DNA of 64,000 nucleotides from Nymphaea colorata. Taxonomy: Eukaryota; Streptophyta; Magnoliopsida; Nymphaeales; Nymphaeaceae. Location: assembly GCF_008831285.2 (NCBI RefSeq), contig NC_045144.1, positions 14,931,858 to 14,995,857 of the forward strand, given 5' to 3'. The notes under the pieces are model-generated. The model ran no database searches, had not been told where the DNA came from, and worked only from the letters and a program-made list of their open reading frames with translations. Shown here in pieces: positions 10,641 to 22,120 of the stretch. The translations under genes were made by a program, and so were the position numbers. Within the stretch, counting starts at the first letter, position 1. Every line of letters begins with the position of its first letter.

Positions 10641-10744
10641 GGCTTCAGAAACTTTTGTGGGGTCACATTCATCATCAGCAATCATCAGCAACCATATTGA
10701 GCACACATGAAAATATGAAAAAAAGAGTTAAGACAAACACTTTA

Positions 10745-10871
10745 GAGGTTGCTTAGCAGTAGGCACAGTGAGTGTCCCATGAATTCGTCCCAAAAATTTA
10801 AGTGAATCTAACCTAATCCTTGTGATGATTCATGGGATACTCACAGGGTGTTTCTGCTGCCAAACAACCCC
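10745..10871. mobile_element. Tourist-like (PIF/Harbinger) MITE, 127 bp
   Basis: Both ends are flanked by TTA (10742-10744 and 10872-10874), the usual 3-bp Harbinger target. The left end GAGGTTGCTTAGCAG and the reverse complement of the right end, GGGGTTGTTTGGCAGCAG, are inverted repeats. The similarity continues inward (GTGAGT-TCCCATGAAT), so the element could fold almost end to end. It sits in the copia integrase-RT linker. Confidence 0.8.
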
Positions 10872-11089
10872 TTAGGTCATCTAGTGATAATATCTTGGGA
10901 CCTGGTAATCACATATATGATGTGTGAGCTAGATGCATTTTCAGCACTCGATAAAGGAGGTGTATCGTTATCACTGGCAGCTTCGTCATTGGCAGCACCA
11001 CTAAAATTCTCACGCGTTAAAGGAACAGGTGGTGGCAGCAATATAGGAATGTGATTGATGCCATCAGGCCTAGCAGTTTGCACCACCCA

Positions 11090-11345
11090 CCCTTATCTTT
11101 CTCCCTCTGGCTGTCAAGGGTGTGAACTTGAAAGTCATGCTTTGGCTGCAATCACTCCATAACCTGTTCACCGGTGACAGGAGAAGCATGTTTAGCATTA
11201 AAAAAAAAGTTCTTTCATCAAAATTCACATGTCTAGAAATATATATATTTCTATGTGAGAGGACCACAACATAAAACTCCTTTGTAATTTGCTTCAACTC
11301 CAAGCTAAACACAAGATCTAGACTTGGGTTGAAGTTGATGAACAT
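11090..11345 (-). pseudogene. Copia integrase C-terminal segment
   Basis: NIYISRHVNFDERTFF on the minus strand is the conserved block after the copia integrase core, where the host-sequence-like KVYVSRDVVFDE motif normally lies. It is separated from the integrase core by about 200 bp without a clean frame. Confidence 0.65.
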
Positions 11346-11552
11346 TATAGGACCTCAGTGCTGATAACACGTGCTCTTAAAGATTTTTATAACATCCATT
11401 GACGGCTTCTTATGAAATAAAATTTCAACTCGCAACTGGCCATTAGTAGGTGTCATTAGGAAGACAATTTACTATATATATATCCCATGTCTAAAGGCAT
11501 CCACCCAAAAACTGTAGCCAAGGGAGCCATGATCATTATTCATAGACCACTT

Positions 11553-11900
11553 TTAGTTGTGTCTATGCTTTTGCTCAACAATACCATTTTGTTGAGGCAT
11601 GTATGTGCATGAGATCCGCTTGTGAATGCCATGCTTATGAAGAAAATCATCAAACTCGTGGCTAATAAATTCCTTTCCCTCGTCACTGTGAAATAGTTTG
11701 ATATTTGCTTCTACTTGCTTTTCCACAATGCTTTTGAAGATTTTAAAATAATCAAAAGTTTCAGGTTTCTTGTTTAATAGGAACAACAAGCAAAACGAGT
11801 AAAATCATCAACAAGTAACATGTAAAGCCTTCTGCAGAAACAATGGATGCGGGACACCGGAGGTCCACATAAATCGTCTCGCTAGAGGATGGGAAGCTGA
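11553..11900 (-). pseudogene. Copia integrase core fragment
   Basis: The minus strand reads HSDEGKEFISHEFDDFLHKH followed by a PQQNGIVEQKHRH block: the second catalytic Asp and the catalytic Glu region (NG-VE-KHR) of the DDE integrase. The upstream part (about 11880-11790) gives a DDFTRFA-like block in another frame. Stops and frameshifts separate the parts. Confidence 0.8.
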
Positions 11901-12755
11901 CTGAACAGATTTTTCAAATGGCAATTTCTGCAGTTTACCAACCACAAAATTTGGACAAAAATTCTTATTATCTATCATTCATAACATAAATAATGGTTAT
12001 CTTTCATGAAACCAACTACTCTAGCCCCTGCATGGGCAAGCAGCAAGTGCCAAATCTATTTGAAAATCGCTCTATTCAAAGCAAAGTGAGTTGTATTTTT
12101 AGATCCTAAAACAACAGAATACATAGCAGTAGATCCTTTATTCTTCGACTTTCTTTCTCCCTTGATGCCGGCTACATGACGTCTCTCCTCTACCAAAGCT
12201 GGTTAGGTGCACAGGAATGGCAATGACCAAAATATCCCCATTAAAATAAAGAAGAAATTTTATAAAAGGGATAAAAACAAGATTTGAAAAAATGAAAAAG
12301 TCTAAAATGTCCACTCACTTTATAAAAATTTTCAAAAAATACCCTGCCCCCCCCCCCCCCCCCCCCCCCACCCCCTCTTTGGTGCATATTTGTTTTGATG
12401 CACACGTCTGTGCACGTAACTTAATCTACTTTTGTACTTGGCGGTCATACCGATCTTCCCAGTCTTGCAGTCCTTCACATAAAACCCATTAGCTACAAAT
12501 TGAAAAATGTAATTATATATATTATCTTAGTAAATCATGAAACTGAAATCAAAATTTTCTTAATATTTGGCACATGTAAAACTAATCCCAGTATTAAATA
12601 TCACCCTTTGGAAGGCAAAGATATGAAGCCAATACCTGCAACAGCCAGCTGTAACCTGTTTCCAATCATAATACCATCAGACTATGAATATTCGGAGACA
12701 TTATTTAGATGACCTTCAACAAGATACGTGGCGTCGTTTTCTGGATACCAACTGT
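11901..12755 (-). pseudogene. Copia protease and pre-integrase remnants
   Basis: Just downstream of gag the minus strand reads WYPENDAT where copia protease normally has its W-[YL]-[VL/P]-D-S/T-G-A site, so the catalytic Asp-Ser-Gly is lost. LHVPNIKKILISVS and FVANGFYVKDCKTGKI follow, then IWHLLLAH, the degenerate pre-integrase block. The CCHC zinc knuckle expected between gag and protease was not seen. A C-homopolymer lies within (12347-12369). Confidence 0.65.
12347..12369. repeat. C23 homopolymer
   Basis: Twenty-three consecutive C residues, then A, then five more C. It is preceded by a run of A/T. It lies in the decayed copia internal region, close to a spot where the coding reading breaks. 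Homopolymer lengths of this size are prone to sequencing error. Confidence 0.9.
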
Positions 12756-12759
12756 CATC

Positions 12760-13215
12760 TTACATTGATTGAAGGGCCATGGCTCCAAAAACTTTCGGTA
12801 TATCGTACCAAGTCCTAGCGGTATGATTTGACAAACCATCAGCAACTTGCACACCAGCCGCATACAAAGAATCATTCAAGAACTTAGCGTGATTTAAGTA
12901 ACCTTCCATAGAATTTTCTTCTGTTTTCACACGTTGCAAATGATCTCTTTTGAGTTGCAAGATGCACAGACTCGATTGAGATGCATAGGCCTTTCCAAGA
13001 GCAAGCCATGCTTCTCTAGCAGTAGGAAGATGAATAATTTGTGCTAAAATAGATACAGTAATGGTCGCTCTGATCAGTAAAGCAGCAAAGTCACCTGACA
13101 ATGGTAGAAATTTGATGAGATCTTGACTCATCATAACTGATTCGATCTGCGACTTCCACAGGACGTAATTTGCGCTATACAACATGACCGAAACCAGTCT
13201 GCAAAAGCATTCCAC
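12760..13215 (-). pseudogene. Copia gag fragment (UBN2-type)
   Basis: An open stretch of 151 codons. LWKSQIESVM and the following helix-rich part with AREAWLALGKAYAS, LQLKRDHLQRVK and EGYLNHAKFLNDSL are typical of the copia gag polypeptide. It lies next to the primer site (13265-13276), which fits a 5'-proximal gag. The frame before the first methionine continues toward the primer site but in another frame, so the start is damaged. Confidence 0.8.
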
Positions 13216-13264
13216 TGAATAGTGGTGCTAGAGACAAGCTAACCATTGATGAATAGGAGCTGAT

Positions 13265-13276
13265 GCTCTGATACCA
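13265..13276 (-). other. Primer-binding site (initiator Met tRNA)
   Basis: The minus strand reads TGGTATCAGAGC, complementary to the 3' end of plant initiator methionine tRNA, directly after the CA end of the 5' LTR. The same 12-mer recurs at three other copia elements in this window. Confidence 0.9.
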
Positions 13277-13600
13277 TGAAACAATAGAAAACAAGAACAA
13301 TAGAAAGAGATCACACAACTAGGATACATGTGGTTCGGCAAACCACGCCTACGTCCATCAACCTCTATAAGTTAGATGTCTTGGCTGTGGGCGTAGATGT
13401 TATTTATATTCATCTCTTTACAGATTTTGGAGACCTTTCAACTGACAACAATATCCCAGATTCATGCGATTTACGTTGGATTTGCTTTAAGTTTTGATAT
13501 GGATAGTTTTTTTTATAATATATTTTGGTAACAATTATTTCCTTTTATCTTGATTTTAGTATCTCCCAGATTCTCTCTGGTCTAACCTTTATCGTTAACA
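13277..13600 (-). repeat. Copia 5' LTR
   Basis: 324 bp, TG at the plus-strand left end and CA at the right (ATCGTTAACA, 13591-13600). It matches the split left LTR throughout, with many substitutions, so the element is old. Confidence 0.8.
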
Positions 13601-13605
13601 TGGAT

Positions 13606-15269
13606 GCAAGTTAGCCTGCGCAATGAACCGGCCCCATGAGGGCTTGGGCTGGATCGAAGCCTATAACTGTGGCCCGAGCTCTGCCCGACAATCTAAACCC
13701 AAGCTTGGACCCGGCTCAACCCCATTGAAATCAAAGAATGTACATTTAAATATAAAATAACATACAAATATAATTTAATCATAATAAAATATATCTAATT
13801 ATATATACGAATAATAAAATAATATTAAATATAATATTTTGATTTTGGGCTGGAATGGAGTTAAGTACCAATTCGGTGCCCAAGCTTAAATGCAAGTTTG
13901 CCGAGATGATAGGCATCCTAACCTTTTATTGACAAAGAATGAGCTGTAATGAAAGGTGGGACTTTGGCTGGACACCCGATACTTGGCGGACTCCGGTCTG
14001 GGCACAAGCCCTAAAATTGGGCTAGGCCGGCCCAATAAGTTATTGGAGACTTATCGGGCCAGGCTGGTCTGGTTTGAGTCTGTCTGACCCATGCCATAAC
14101 TTTATTTTAACATTATTATTATTATTATTATTATATATTTATATATAATTGTATATATTTTGTATGAATAATTATAATTATATTTTTCATTAAAAATATA
14201 TTTTAAATTCTAACCTGGCCACGCTGGGCCTAAGCCAGACTCCTTTCGGGCCATGGCACGATCCCAGTCTTAACTGTAATTATCATAAACCCTTTTAATG
14301 TCTTCTTAAAATAGTGAAACTGATAAAGGAGAAACCTTCAAGGACAATATTCAATATTAGTTTGCCCAAAAATTCCTTCATAGTGAAGATGTGAATGCGT
14401 TTGAGCCGTGGAATTGTGTGAACTCGTTTTTTTGTTGCGTTTCCGACCAAGGATTTTTATGATGCTTAAAGTCTAAAGAAACGGCTGAACTTTTGGAAGG
14501 AGGGATTAGATTTTGTCATTATACTCACAGGAAACTTGAGGTTAACTTATAAGACGGAATTGCAACACATAGCAGTGGAATCATCCACCATGGCACCATT
14601 TGGAAATTATTTGCTTCTCTTTGTGACATAGCAGAAAATTATTTGCTTGAGTCTGTGACATAGCAGAGTCAATTCAAGCTCTAAATGCCTGTGATCTCTC
14701 TCTCTCTCTCTCTCTCTAAAAGGGGCTTAACATAGCTGATCATTGGGCCGGTGAGCAGGTAAAGAGTCTGTCATCAGTTCTATTTCTGTGGACGTTAGGC
14801 TTCTGGAATCAAGTTGGCTATCAGCCCCCCTTCCTTATAATGCTTTTTATCTCTACAGCCACGAAAAAGGAGCAAAATCATGGTGAAGCTAAAGAAAACA
14901 TAAAAGTATAAAGAACTCTTTGTTCAAAGGTATTTTCTCTTTTTTAGTTGGAGCAAAATTGTACTCTTAAATGATTTTCATTCATAAAGTGTGCATTTCT
15001 GAGTTATCTTGTCAACTTAGGTGGCTACGTCAATCTTTTAAATATTAAGTCGCGTGTAGATATGTCAACGTTTAAGTACTTATTTCTAAACTTTTCCGAA
15101 AGTATTATTCCTGAATGCTCTCAAAAGTAGGGAATTCTTTAAATCAATAGAATCTCGACCATACATCCTCCATCTAAAAGCTGAAGGCACACATATCTGC
15201 TCTTATTTTCTCTGTTCAGTGATTGTGATTGAGAGGAAAGAGAGAAAGTATTCGAGATTATCAAAGTTG

Positions 15270-15316
<47 letters not shown>

Positions 15317-15880
15317 ATACTTAACTTTTTTGTTTTCTATTCCTATTGATGAGAAATATTTATTACAAGTCAGCAAGACTATCAAAAATTCATAGAAGTT
15401 GGGACCCAATTGATATTTAAAAAGTCATTGATTTTTTTGACTTCCGAAAAACACATTCGAACATGAATTATGATTGACTCTCTACACTAAATTTATGTAA
15501 CATCAAATGCTCAAGGTTTAATTAATCCGTATTTAAGTCCTATTTTGTTATACCAAATATTCAGAAAAAAAGTACACAGAAATTTAGAAAAACCATATTT
15601 TACAAATTGTAGTCTAGGGACCGAAAGCTAGAAAAACCAAAACTGTATGTTTTAAGGAAGAACTAAAAAGAGGTGAATAGGTTTCCTAAGAACTTAAAAG
15701 AGTTTAGTTAATTTTGCAATCATAGAAAAAACATGGGGCTTTTCTGATCCATGTTTCAATGACCGATCCGTTATCACCTAACAAATACATATGAAATTCA
15801 AACAGTTAAACAACATTTAGATAGTGTTAATTAAAACATTACGACGACTGAGTTATGTCCTTCTTCTCTTTTTTGATCAC
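13606..15880. other. Gene-free repeat-derived DNA
   Basis: Two GC-rich blocks (about 13620-13740 and 13960-14090, and a third near 14210-14270) are built on GGCCCGA/GGGCC words around AT-rich spacers, like non-coding DNA transposon ends. Microsatellites: ATT at 14112-14133, TC at 14695-14717, GA at 15273-15313. A 35-37-bp direct repeat (ATTATTTGCTT ... GTGACATAGCAGA) lies at about 14602-14668. No gene is seen. Confidence 0.55.
15273..15313. repeat. (GA)n microsatellite
   Basis: An uninterrupted GA run of about 40 bp; a related TC run lies at 14695-14717. Confidence 0.95.
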
Positions 15881-15886
15881 TTGACT

Positions 15887-17440
15887 CTAAAGATCATTTG
15901 CTTTTGCAGTTCCATAGGCTTGGCATACCAATTGGAAATGGAACATGAGAACATTGTAGATTCCTATATGACATGTTAATTTCTTGCAGGTACCATCCCG
16001 TAATTTGCAAATCATATTCTCCCACATCTCATAAACACAATGAAACATTGACTTATCACAATCAAAAGCCCTCAACATCTCACAAATAGGGCTCTATGAA
16101 TGCAAGAAAATAAGAGATTTTATCCCAAAAAACATCACCAACAGGCAATCGTTTGATGGTTTGAGCTTTGTCATTATCAACAGCATGATAGAAGTTCCAA
16201 TAATCATCTGTCACCATATTGATTAATGCACTTTTAACCTTCTTGATTCTCTTCATCATAACAATGATAGAAGCAAAACGTGTCTCTGCAACTCTTAACA
16301 ACTTCAAATCAGTATATCTATTATAAATGAAAAGCGCATACTGGTGATTAACTATAAAGTTTCTAATGTTTTTAACATCTCTCTCTAAGTCTTCAATCTA
16401 CAAACCCAATTCATAAGCATGAAGATATTGTTCTTTGCTTGATGGATCACATATACTTTTCGATGTCAAATTTAAACTATGGACTGCACAAGGTGTCCAA
16501 AAAATGTGAGGATATTCATGTTCCACTAGAAGACCGGTAGCTCAACATACAGGTGTATTATCTGTAAAGATCTAGACAACATTATCATTTCCAACTTCTT
16601 CAATCAACTCTATAAATAGCCCTTTCAAATACTCAACATTTTTAAATTCACCATACACGTCTATTGCTTTTAGAAAGATTGGCCCATTAGCTGAAGTTGC
16701 AATAAAGTTAATAAGTGGGTGTCTTTGAATACCTGTCCAGCCATCAGATACAATTGAAACTCCATGTCGCTCGCATGTCAACTTTTGATATTGCAGCAAT
16801 TTATCTATTTGACTCTTCTCTTGTTGTAGGATGATTGTTCGAAACTTTTCGAGCCTAATGTAATATATCCAAACATGTTGCTATTTGCCAAAGATGTAAT
16901 TAGATCCTTCCAATATGGATTTCTAACTGCATTAAATGGTATGCAACTAGAAAAGAAGAATGTTTTAACTTTTCTATCTAATTCCTACCTTTTTTGTAAA
17001 GCAAACGTTGGCTTAATTGTTTTTTGAGATGTGTCCACCTTTCTTTTTTTCTGCCCTTCGAACGCATCATCGTATAATAGTACTAATGGAATGTTAATAA
17101 AACCAGATGATTTAGCAGTTTTCTTCATATCATATTGTTCTTGCTCCTAACTCAACTCATTCACAGTATCAGGTTTGATTTTTTTACACAATTCAATACC
17201 ATTCTTGTTGATATGCAGTAGATGTGCTTTAACTCTTGTATATGTCCCACAAAACTCCTTTCTACAAAAAGAACATTTGAAGATTACATTCCCATCACCT
17301 CCAGGAGCTTTTCCTTTCTTTTCCACATAACCTCATAATGGCTGGTCCTCTTGTGACTGTGATGAATCCCTCGATGCACAACTTGAACTTGTAGGTGTAG
17401 AAGTAGTTCCATTCCCTTTACTTGAGGTAGCCGTACTGTA
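15887..17440 (-). pseudogene. hAT transposase relic (BED finger plus DUF659)
   Basis: Reading the minus strand from 17440 downward: a Ser/Thr-rich start after a plausible splice acceptor, then a BED-type zinc finger (FKCSFCRKEF, then KAHLLHI; about 17290-17190). The DUF659 core follows with SIVSDGWT, HPLINFIATSANGP and LIEEVGNDNVV (about 16800-16572), then LLRVAETRFASI (about 16310). These belong to the plant hAT superfamily group with a DUF659 catalytic core. At least five stops or frameshifts break it. The C-terminal hAT dimerisation domain was not recognised near 15887, so the 3' end is lost or decayed. Confidence 0.8.
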
Positions 17441-18779
17441 ATAACAAAGTTAATGAAACAAGAAAGTAACTTAAATATATTCAAAAAACATAAAACAACA
17501 TCTAACAAGTTAACGAAAATGTAAGCTGCATAGTATTAGTGCATAACTTATATCCCACAGCATGGACTGACATAGAAAATCGATCTTGTTGGAGCTTTCT
17601 AATCAGTGCCAAACTATAATTATATATCAAAGAGAAACCACAAGAAAATACCTAACCTGCTGCAGTGTTAATCCAAGGAAAAACAACAACACTTGATGCA
17701 ATATAACCGATTTCAATGTCATGAGAAATCACAAATCAGAAATATATAAACTATAAAGACACAACGACTTTGAATCATCTTTGTTTCCATCTTATGATGG
17801 AAAAATCAGATGGAAAGGAAGAATGAACACTAATAACAGATATTCCCTTGTTCATCATGGAGAAATGTAACATAAGTTTCCCTGTGTGAACGTAATGGAG
17901 AGGAATTAAACCAACATTAAAACAATATCATAAACCTTTGATGAGAAACATGAAGAGCGAGCATGAATAGAAATTTAGACCCCATTACACGTGCACAAGC
18001 TATCAAACCTCAAAAAAATTGGGGCAACCCTAAAAACAGTCAAAATCATTCAAAAATTATGCATATTAGGCAGCCATTAGATGTACCAAATACCAAACCT
18101 ATTGTCGATGACTCGCTGGCTGTCGCCAATTGCCAGCCGCTGCCAAGCTCCTATCAGACGTCTGTTGGCCGTTGCCTAAACTGTCAAACCCCCAAAAGTA
18201 GCAGCAACCCTAAAAACTACCAAATAAAGAAACCATCTGTTGCCAATTACCGTCCATCACCGGTAGCCATCCGTCGCCAGCCGCCGTTCAACGCTGCTAC
18301 CCAAAGTCGCTACATACACTCGCGGCCAAAGGAACGAACAAAATCGGGATGAAGAAGGAAGGTGTCGGGTTTTTTTAGGTTGTGATATGGTTTGGATCTG
18401 GTTCCAACCTAAAACCAGATCCAAACGTACCAGCACGTACTAGCATATTGGTATTACCGTACCAGCATACCAGTTCGGGTACGCTTGCTTATTGAGTGTA
18501 CCAAGGTGACATAAGTAGTGAAATAAATTTATTGGAGATAGTTCTGCATGATATGGAAATTTATATTATAATGTGACCCAGATGATTGATTCAGTTTCTT
18601 ATGTTCCTAGTTTACTTTATTTGTATTGCATATGAATTTTTGTTCCCTTTCATTTGTATTTTATTCTTTAAGGGATTTCACATAAAGAATAAAGGCACTG
18701 ATTTATTAAAGAAGAAGTTACCATGTTGTGCAAGGGAAACTTCTGTGATTTAGAGGCCATTAGATTGTCATCCTCATGA
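17441..18779. other. Leader-side flank of the hAT relic; no gene
   Basis: Probably includes the 5' leader and intron of the minus-strand hAT element. The Pro/Gln/Ser-rich plus-strand open frame at 17963-18352 (repeating CAGCCGC/CGTCGCC words) is more likely the antisense of a CT/GC-rich leader. A strong hairpin and ACGTACCAGC/CCGTACCAGC repeats occur at 18390-18490. Confidence 0.4.
18390..18426. repeat. 14-bp perfect hairpin
   Basis: GTTTGGATCTGGTT (18390-18403) and AACCAGATCCAAAC (18413-18426) are exact reverse complements with a 9-nt loop. Next to it are CGTACCAGC-type short repeats to about 18475. It could be a transposon end or a foldback element. Confidence 0.7.
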
Positions 18780-19446
18780 AGCCACCAAGGCAGAGGCATG
18801 AACATCAATGGAAGGCGGAGAAAGGGTCACAACAAGATGACTTAGTCTGTTGTAAGCCTCAACTAAGTCAGAGATTTCTGCTCCAGTCAATATCTGCGCC
18901 TTTGCTACTATGTATTTGGGAGGGAGCTCTATAGCAACTTTGCCACCATAGACTGTTCACCATGAGTCTTGTGGCATGTGAGACATGGAGGACGCAAAGT
19001 TTTCAGTCTTTCATAGATTAACTTGATAGAAGCGAAGTACTAAGCAAGACTTTGATCACCCTGTCGCAAATTAAGTAATTCCTCCTCCATCTGCAAGATC
19101 TTGTTAACATTCTTCTCATTAGAGTACATTTCTTTCAAAAAATTCCACATCTTTTTGGCAAAAGTATAGTGTGCTATAGTAGGGTAATATGTGATTGCAC
19201 ACTATTTATGATACATGACATGACAATATTATTATCTTATTTCCATGAACTATGTTTTTCACTATTCACCACAAGCTCCTTTTCTTTTATAAGACGCTCC
19301 TTCTGGTGTCTAATCATAGACATCATAAACACATGAGACCAAATCTCATAATTAGATCCATCTAACTTTATAGTAGAGCCATAAGAAAAGAAATTGCCTG
19401 TGTTCTTATGCTCATACTGTATCTCTATCTTGCCTTCATCAGCCAT
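18780..19446 (-). pseudogene. Copia gag relic
   Basis: The minus strand begins MADEGKIEIQYEHK, then IKLDGSNYEIWSHVFMM (19446-19300), the gag start of another copia lineage. After a gap it continues with MYSNEKNVNKILQMEEELLN and YERLKTLRPPC (about 19130-18950), a UBN2-type gag core. Several stops are present. A copia primer site lies upstream at 20090-20101, so this is the 5' half of a minus-strand copia element whose pol and 3' LTR were not found. Confidence 0.75.
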
Positions 19447-19511
19447 AATGCGAGACTGAACAATATAACCTTAATCTGATCACATTTTGATAAAATCAAG
19501 AGTATAGTGCA

Positions 19512-19720
19512 CACCAATCAACTTGAGAGGACTTAGGCAGCGGAAACTTTTTTAGCTTCAATAAAAGTCCTTAAAAAAATATCTATCAACTTGTTGTTCA
19601 GTAAATCAGTCCACCAATCACACCAATCAACTATAGAGGATCTAGGCAGCAGAATTTTTCAGCATCAATAAAAGTACTAAAAAAATCTATGAACTTGTTG
19701 TTCAGTAAATCAGTCCACCA
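19512..19720. repeat. 109-bp tandem duplication in a copia leader
   Basis: CACCAATCAACT at 19512 recurs at 19621; both copies then share GAGGA-CTAGGCAGC, TCAATAAAAGT and CTTGTTGTTCAGTAAATCAG. The copies differ by several substitutions and small gaps. It lies between the primer site and gag of the minus-strand copia fragment. Confidence 0.8.
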
Positions 19721-20089
19721 AACTTCCACGTAGTAGGCTTCATATCATTGCTTACTAGAATCCACATATGCATAAAAGAATGACAGTCAATTTGATAAGA
19801 GTATACCCAACTTGCAGCCACTTTCCCACAGTCAGCCAAAACAAATCTGATAAGAATATGGTCCAGGTGCAGCTGCTCTTCCATGAGTCTAGATCTGACT
19901 TAGAACTTTCCAATGCAACTCCCACGCAGTTGCTCATGCTCCACTACATCCACTATCTCCTGATCAGCAAAGAGAAGAGAGAAAGGAAGGATAGAGAAAG
20001 AAAAAAGGTGAGAAGAGATGGCAGAAAGAAGAAGAGAAGGTCGCTGGAAAGTCACGTCAGCCTCCAATGGAGAAGGGTGGATATCACCA

Positions 20090-20101
20090 GCTCTGATACC
20101 A
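20090..20101 (-). other. Copia primer-binding site
   Basis: The minus strand reads TGGTATCAGAGC. The sequence above 20102 should be the 5' LTR. Its inner end reads TGTAACG rather than ending in CA, so a substitution is likely. The LTR's outer end was not determined because no second copy is present. Confidence 0.7.
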
Positions 20102-21626
20102 CGTTACAAGCGGGAATCTTAGAGAGAGAGAAACTTCTTATTAACTAACCCTAAACTCAATAATAAATAGATTAGGGCAGAAGTAGAGACTTACAAATAG
20201 CATCAAACAAAATATAGAAATGTTTAACCTATTAAATATTGCAAAGGACCACTTAGAAACTTAAAGTCTTCTAATTCAACATATAGCATGTTATCCATAA
20301 GGAATGCATAGTATGGTAGTGAGAGATCGTCACTTGTTAATTTGTCTTATTTGTTTGTCACTCTGCTTGTGGTTAAGGTGCATGCAATTTCTGCCTGTGC
20401 CACAAATTTCATCTTCAATTGAAGGTGATTGGTTTTGTCCATGTCTTTTGGTACCACTCTGCTTTTTGAATGCATGGGTCCATGGTCAATATTGCTGATT
20501 ATTTCTTTGTTTCTTAATGTATAGCAGACTATTATCACCATTTTGCTGCAATTAGATTTTTTTAAAACAATTTTTCAGTTGGTAGGATACAGGGTTCTAG
20601 ATCATAATTGTTAGATGGTCTAATGCTCTATTTCTTATTTAAATGTTAGATTGTGTAACATCCATACACCTTGTTGTTTCAACAATAAACTCTGAATTTA
20701 TTGGTTCCATATATGCCTATATTTCATAGGTTGTGCTTGCTTCTGTCTTCACCTACCATATCTTACCAATTTGGAGTTGTGATGCTTGATTTAAATGACC
20801 ATGGAATATGTTTTGCATATATTTCATTACATCTGCCTTGCTGCAGGAGCACACCATTCCAATGCTCACTACCGTTCTTGGATGGTAAGTAACAATATTC
20901 AGTTTTGAGACTAAACTTTCATGACTGAGATATGCATCTTCAAATGAGTCCAATATGTAGCTTCTTCTGTTAATCGATTCTTTTCAGTAGCACACACTAG
21001 TCAACAAAGCAAAGGGCAGACTTTAGATGTTCTACATGGTTGAGGCATTGCCATCTGAAAGGCTTATATTTCGTGTGTTGTCTTGTAGGTGAACTATTTG
21101 AGCAAGGCAAGAAAGGGAACACGAACCACTTAAATGGCTCCTAAGGACAGGTTTCCGACCTTCTTGTCTATATTTTGTCCACCCAAGAAACGCGTCCTGC
21201 CAGTGGCAAAATTCGTTGTATTTTAATTTTTAAAAAAATGTGTAGCTACTGCATATGTGGCATTTTTTCTTTTTTGAAAAATGGAAAACCCTATAGCGGT
21301 GAGAACAACCACTACTAAAGATCATGTTTCCACATATTGCCAACAACTTCCACCCGTGGCAATAAGTTGAGAGGTGTTGCTAATAACATTATTGGCAATG
21401 GTTGACACCCTAGGGAATGGCTTTTTCCAATGATAAAAAGAGCAAAGGCAACTTGAAGTATCCCCTAGGGTGAGGGTTGTTGCCTATAGTGTTACTGGCA
21501 ACGGCTTTGTGGCTATTGGCAATAGCAAGAGCCATTGCCAATAGCAATGATTGTTATTGTGTTAGGGTATCTCAAATCTATTACATCTCTCTTATTTTCA
21601 ACAAAGCATGTGAAAAGATATACATG
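20102..21626. other. Probable LTR remnant and unassigned DNA
   Basis: The first few hundred bases are probably the 5' LTR of the minus-strand copia fragment. The rest is unassigned. At 21290-21560 short words such as GGCAACGGC, GCCATTGCCAATAGC and TTGGCAATGG recur in both orientations, as in subterminal repeats of DNA transposons. No gene is supported. Confidence 0.4.
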
Positions 21627-22120
21627 TTATTCAAGTTGATGATGTTATTGTCACTGAGTCATCCATTGAACTCATAAATCAAACTCTCCCTATTCTTCAA
21701 GCATCATTTTCAGTTAAGGACTTGGGAGACTTATCTTCCTTTCTCAACATAGAGGCATCTCAGCAACCTGACTTTTTGATCGTTCGACAATAATTATATC
21801 TCTAGAGCACTTTACACGAAGCTAAAATGACCAATGCCAAGCATGTATAGACTCCTATATCCGCTGACCATGCTTCAGGATCTACCACTTCATTCTCATG
21901 ATCAGATCCTACCCTTTATTGGAGCTTTACAAGATATTACTCTCACACATCTGGATATTGCATTTGTAGTACATCGAGCACATCAATACATGCATTGACC
22001 CTTGGAAAGTCATTGGAGCCTTATAAAGCAGATTCTTAGACATTTTGTAGTTCTTGCAAGAACTACAAGTTGTCCTTCGGTGCTGATCAGTTGAATTCTT
22101 AGCAAGTCATATCAGAGAAA
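21627..22120 (+). pseudogene. Copia RT/RNase H linker relic
   Basis: The plus strand reads VDDVIVTESS (the catalytic YVDD region), then ASFSVKDLGDL, FLNIEAS and, past stops, LHEAKMTNAKHV and HASGSTTSFS. These are the copia blocks after the RT active site. It is truncated at both sides and has several stops. No LTRs are found nearby. Confidence 0.8.

Larger units (their letters stand above)
6127..13600 (-). mobile_element. Ty1/copia retrotransposon, degenerate, with nested insertions
   Basis: On the minus strand the order is 5' LTR (13600-13277), initiator-Met primer site (13276-13265), gag, protease, integrase, RT, RNase H, polypurine tract (7738-7729) and 3' LTR (7728-6127). Integrase before RT defines Ty1/copia. 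The LTRs begin TG and end CA at the outer edges, and the 5-bp flanks tcgat (6122-6126) and tggat (13601-13605) match at 4 of 5 bases, consistent with a target duplication. All reading frames are broken by stops and frameshifts. At least three later insertions lie inside: 6174-7448, about 7945-9655, and 10745-10871. Confidence 0.85.

Noticed and set aside
14690-15313. Possible regulatory GA/TC elements
   Set aside because: They are plain microsatellites with no gene nearby.
17963-18352. Pro/Gln/Ser-rich open frame of 129 codons
   Set aside because: No known domain; composition follows from repeated CAGCCGC/CGTCGCC words, and it lies antisense to the likely leader of the hAT relic.
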